This document shows positions 61,525-64,000 of a DNA stretch of 64,000 bases, piece after piece. The stretch covers positions 21,689,187 to 21,753,186 of the forward strand of contig NC_085866.1 in NCBI RefSeq assembly GCF_034702125.1, written 5' to 3'. A program made the translations under genes and the position numbers. The notes under the pieces were generated by a model. That model ran no database searches and was not told the DNA's origin. It saw only the letters and a program-made list of their open reading frames with translations. This DNA is from Engraulis encrasicolus. Taxonomy: Eukaryota; Chordata; Actinopteri; Clupeiformes; Engraulidae. Position 1 is the stretch's first letter; each line of letters opens with the position of its first letter.

Positions 61525-61590
61525 AAAAAAGCTCCAAAACCTTACATTACATTTGGAAGATGCTTTCATCCAAAGCTACTTGAACAAAGG
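61525..61590 (-). repeat. SINE/L2-type tail fragment
   Basis: CCTTACATTACATTTGGAAG and GCTTTCATCCAAAGCTACTT are the complement of the common fish tail with GGATAAAAGC. Another scrap (CTTATCCAAAGCGACTTTG) is at about 62112. Confidence 0.55.
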
Positions 61591-61720
61591 GGGCATAAAC
61601 AGCTGGGAAATGTGTTTGGGGGAAATACATCTCCACCTCTTATCCAATCCAACACGACTTGCAGATGAGGTTATAAACAGTTATAAACAGCAAGCATCAT
61701 GCAATGTGTACACAGTACAC

Positions 61721-62066
61721 CAGGAGTGGGCAATTATTTTGGCCCAAAATCCACATTGGGTGAGGAATATTGACCGAGGGGCCAGATGTCACAGGCAATT
61801 AGCCCCATGTCAATAATGAGAAATAGTGTACGTTGACGTAACTTGTCATCTTTACTAGTCCTACACATTATATGGAAATATGTAGATGTAGCCCATGTAC
61901 TTGGTTAACTTTAAGTTGACACCACCCCTGTTTTAGGTAGCCATTTTAAGAATGTTGAGTGACCGTATGTATGTATTTGGATTTCAAAGTGTAAAGGCTC
62001 TGCGGGCCACATGAAATGGCTCAGCGGGCCACATGTGGCCCCCGGGCCTGAGTTTGCCCACCTCTG
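61721..62066. mobile_element. hAT-like MITE
   Basis: Ends are CAGGAGTGGGCAATTATT and, reverse-complemented, CAGAGGTGGGCAAACTCA. The interior shares GCGGGCCACAT and GGCCCCCGGGCCTGAGTTTG with 39593-39937. Flanking DNA repeats GTACACAGTAC on both sides, which obscures the exact duplication. Confidence 0.75.
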
Positions 62067-62647
62067 TACACAGTACTGTACATGTTGGACAGAAGACCAG
62101 CTAGCTCTTAACTCTTATCCAAAGCGACTTTGAATTGAGGAGAAGAGCAGCAACGTACGTTGTGTAGGCTACGCACACATAAAAGAGAAGAACAGCTGCT
62201 TGCATCTTAGCGCCCAGTCAAGGTGAACACATTGGAATACAATATGTAGGCTACACACACAGGCATGCGACAGGAGTCCAGCTGCCTACGTACCTCTAAG
62301 CTCTTTTGACTCTAGAATAGGAAGCGAGAGAGTGAAATAGCAGTCTGAAGTGCTGCCTGCCTGGCTGGCTGAGTGGTCAATTCATGTAGCTGTATAGGGA
62401 AGAGGTCAGCTGGCTGTCCACCCACAGCACAGGCCTGCTGTCCTTAGCCAGTGGCCTCCTGTCCTGAGGGGTCCTTGGGCCAGGGCCAGCGCTCGACTTC
62501 ATCAGCCTGGGGAACTTTGACCTTTTATAGGGGGTGAGGGCCGGGGTCAGCGCAGGACAAGGTGTCAAAGGTCACCATTCTTAGAGAGAGGTGCAGAGGT
62601 GGGTCCATTCAGCCATTCTTTCGTCCCACACAGTAGGAGAGGTGGAG
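62067..62647. other. Intergenic with a TATA-like motif
   Basis: No gene was recognised. On the minus strand TATAAAAGG occurs at 62521-62529 in a GC-rich context, but nothing downstream looks like a real first exon. Confidence 0.35.
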
Positions 62648-62732
62648 CAGGAGGAGGAGGAGGAGAAGGATGTTGAGGTGGATGAGGAGGAGGAGGAGGA
62701 GGAGGAGGAGGAGGAGGAGGAGGAGGAGGAGT
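62648..62732. repeat. GAG/AGG trinucleotide repeat
   Basis: About 25 GAG units with a few substitutions; the complementary strand reads as polyproline. Confidence 0.95.
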
Positions 62733-63209
62733 GCTGTGTGGTGTGGGCATGTGGGTCTCATCTGACTGCCTGCCTGACTGACTGACTGCCTGACTGACTG
62801 GCTGTTTTTCCAATGATGACTTTTTCATGTGCGATTGATTGTCAGGGTGACTTGACATTTTCATTTTTTCACTCTCCTTTTTTCCTCCCCTGGGTGCCGA
62901 GTTCCATTTGATTGATTGCGAGGGTGACCTGACATTTTCTTCCTCATCGATGCCTTGACTGCTCAAGGTGTCGTTCTGCATTGCGGTGCGTGCTGCTCTA
63001 AGCACTGCTGAGCTACTGCCAAGAAGAATGTACACGCCTCTGAATACACTCACTGTAACAAATAGCTGTTTATTTACGGCATTCTGCAACAGCATTCTAC
63101 TGTTTTTCGAAAAAACAGACAACTACTGTGAAAATACTACTTTGAGTCACATATTGAGCATAAACAGTAAGTACTGCACAATAGCAGTATTCGCCGTTGT
63201 GGAAAAAAA
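62733..63209. other. Intergenic
   Basis: CTGACTGACTGCC tetranucleotide patch near 62765-62800 and two similar GATTGATTG...GGTGAC...TGACATTTTC segments (62833, 62911), a small local duplication. No credible gene. Confidence 0.4.
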
Positions 63210-63617
63210 TAGAGATGCACCGGATCCAGATTTTTAGGATCCTGCCGGATACCAGATCCACTGCTTAAGATCCTGCCGGATCCGGAACCGGATACCGGAT
63301 CCTACAAAAGGGTTGAAACATATAGTCTACTCGCACACGTGGGCCCTTTTTATTACGTTGGCGCAAACTATTTTTTAGACTCATTGGCTTATTGCCACGC
63401 TGCCTGCAATAGCCGCTTCCAAAGGGATTTCACTCCATGCAGTGATTGGGGTTGTGAAAGACTGAAAAGCCTAGGCTAGACATGCACCAGACCCTGATTT
63501 TTAGGTAACATGCCGGATACCGGATCCACTGCTTAAGATCCTGCCGGACCCGGATCCTGTGAAAAACTCTATTATCCTGACGGATCCGGAACCGGAACCG
63601 GATCCGGTGCTTCTCTA
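63210..63617. mobile_element. hAT-like MITE
   Basis: Ends are TAGAGATGCACCGGATCCAG and, reverse-complemented, TAGAGAAGCACCGGATCCGG. Flanks GAAAAAAA and GAAAATAA match 7/8. The interior is filled with repeats of CCGGATCC and CCTGCCGGA in both orientations. Confidence 0.8.
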
Positions 63618-63625
63618 GAAAATAA

Positions 63626-64000
63626 CAAGTTATTTTAGGCAGCACCATTGAAACCCATTCATCCTCCACTTGTCCGTGATCACCATCAAACTTCAATACC
63701 ACCTGAAGAACTGAAGTCATTCTGACTGGTTAAAGATTATCTGATACTATCAAGCATGATGAAACAATTTCTAAGGAAACTACAATACTTAAAAAGTGCT
63801 TGATGCAGCAAAGTGTGAGTAGCACATGCATTTTGATAGTGATGAAAGTGTGAATGGCTGAAACATTTTAAGAACTTGTAACACTCTTGCAACAAGCAGC
63901 CCCATCTAAACCAATCTGCTAATCAGTGCCTGGCCTCACCTGAGTAGGGCTGTTATGCCATTATTCAATTACGGGCGTCACCTGCCAAGGGCCTGATGAC
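63626..64000. other. Intergenic
   Basis: No feature was recognised up to the window edge. Confidence 0.35.

Noticed and set aside
62515..62540. TATA-box promoter on the minus strand
   Set aside because: The TATAAAAGG motif is isolated; no downstream exon or conserved frame supports a transcript.
62565..63122. 185-codon minus-strand frame with a polyproline tract
   Set aside because: The proline run is the complement of a GAG microsatellite. The rest has no recognisable domain, and the start has no supporting promoter or splice context.

Overview
This is a stretch of teleost fish genome: repeat-rich, gene-poor vertebrate DNA with long CA/TG microsatellites and many mobile elements of fish type. 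These include hAT-like elements with 8-bp target-site duplications (TSDs), TTAA-inserting palindromes, tRNA-derived SINEs, L2/CR1-like LINE ends and a Penelope-like GIY-YIG remnant. The only intact protein-coding gene I can defend is a single-exon rhodopsin-class GPCR on the minus strand at 10311-11321. It is a 336-residue neuropeptide B/W receptor of the NPBWR2 type. A strong splice acceptor lies just upstream and a donor about 200 bp beyond it, so a non-coding 5' exon near 11555-11740 is likely.

Layout. 1-6.1 kb holds hAT-type MITEs, two of them nested, and a 2.0-kb hAT-like element dropped into a 24-bp minisatellite. 6.1-9.7 kb holds microsatellites and MITE pieces. 10.3-11.7 kb is the receptor. 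12.4-21.6 kb holds a 260-bp tandem duplication split by a hAT MITE, SINEs, palindromic elements, and an LTR retrotransposon reduced to one full LTR, a primer-binding site, a gag stub and a piece of the second LTR. 22.2-29.7 kb holds a 1.8-kb TTAA element, a TTAA palindrome interrupted by a TA-flanked MITE, and a 3.5-kb element carrying a truncated LINE. 30-37 kb holds SINEs and MITEs, then a 2.4-kb hAT element. 39.5-46.2 kb holds three hAT MITEs, a LINE fragment, a Penelope-like fragment, and a SINE split by a 2.0-kb element that itself contains a TTAA element. 50.2-54.5 kb holds two more copies of the 2.4-kb hAT family, one inserted inside the other. 55-64 kb holds more MITEs, a SINE and microsatellites.

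The elements do not form a pathway with the receptor. Read together they give a relative history of insertions, because hosts and guests can be told apart by restoring the uninterrupted target. I see no CRISPR array, operon, rRNA or genuine tRNA gene. All similarity calls rest on recognition without a database search; terminal repeats and TSDs were read directly.
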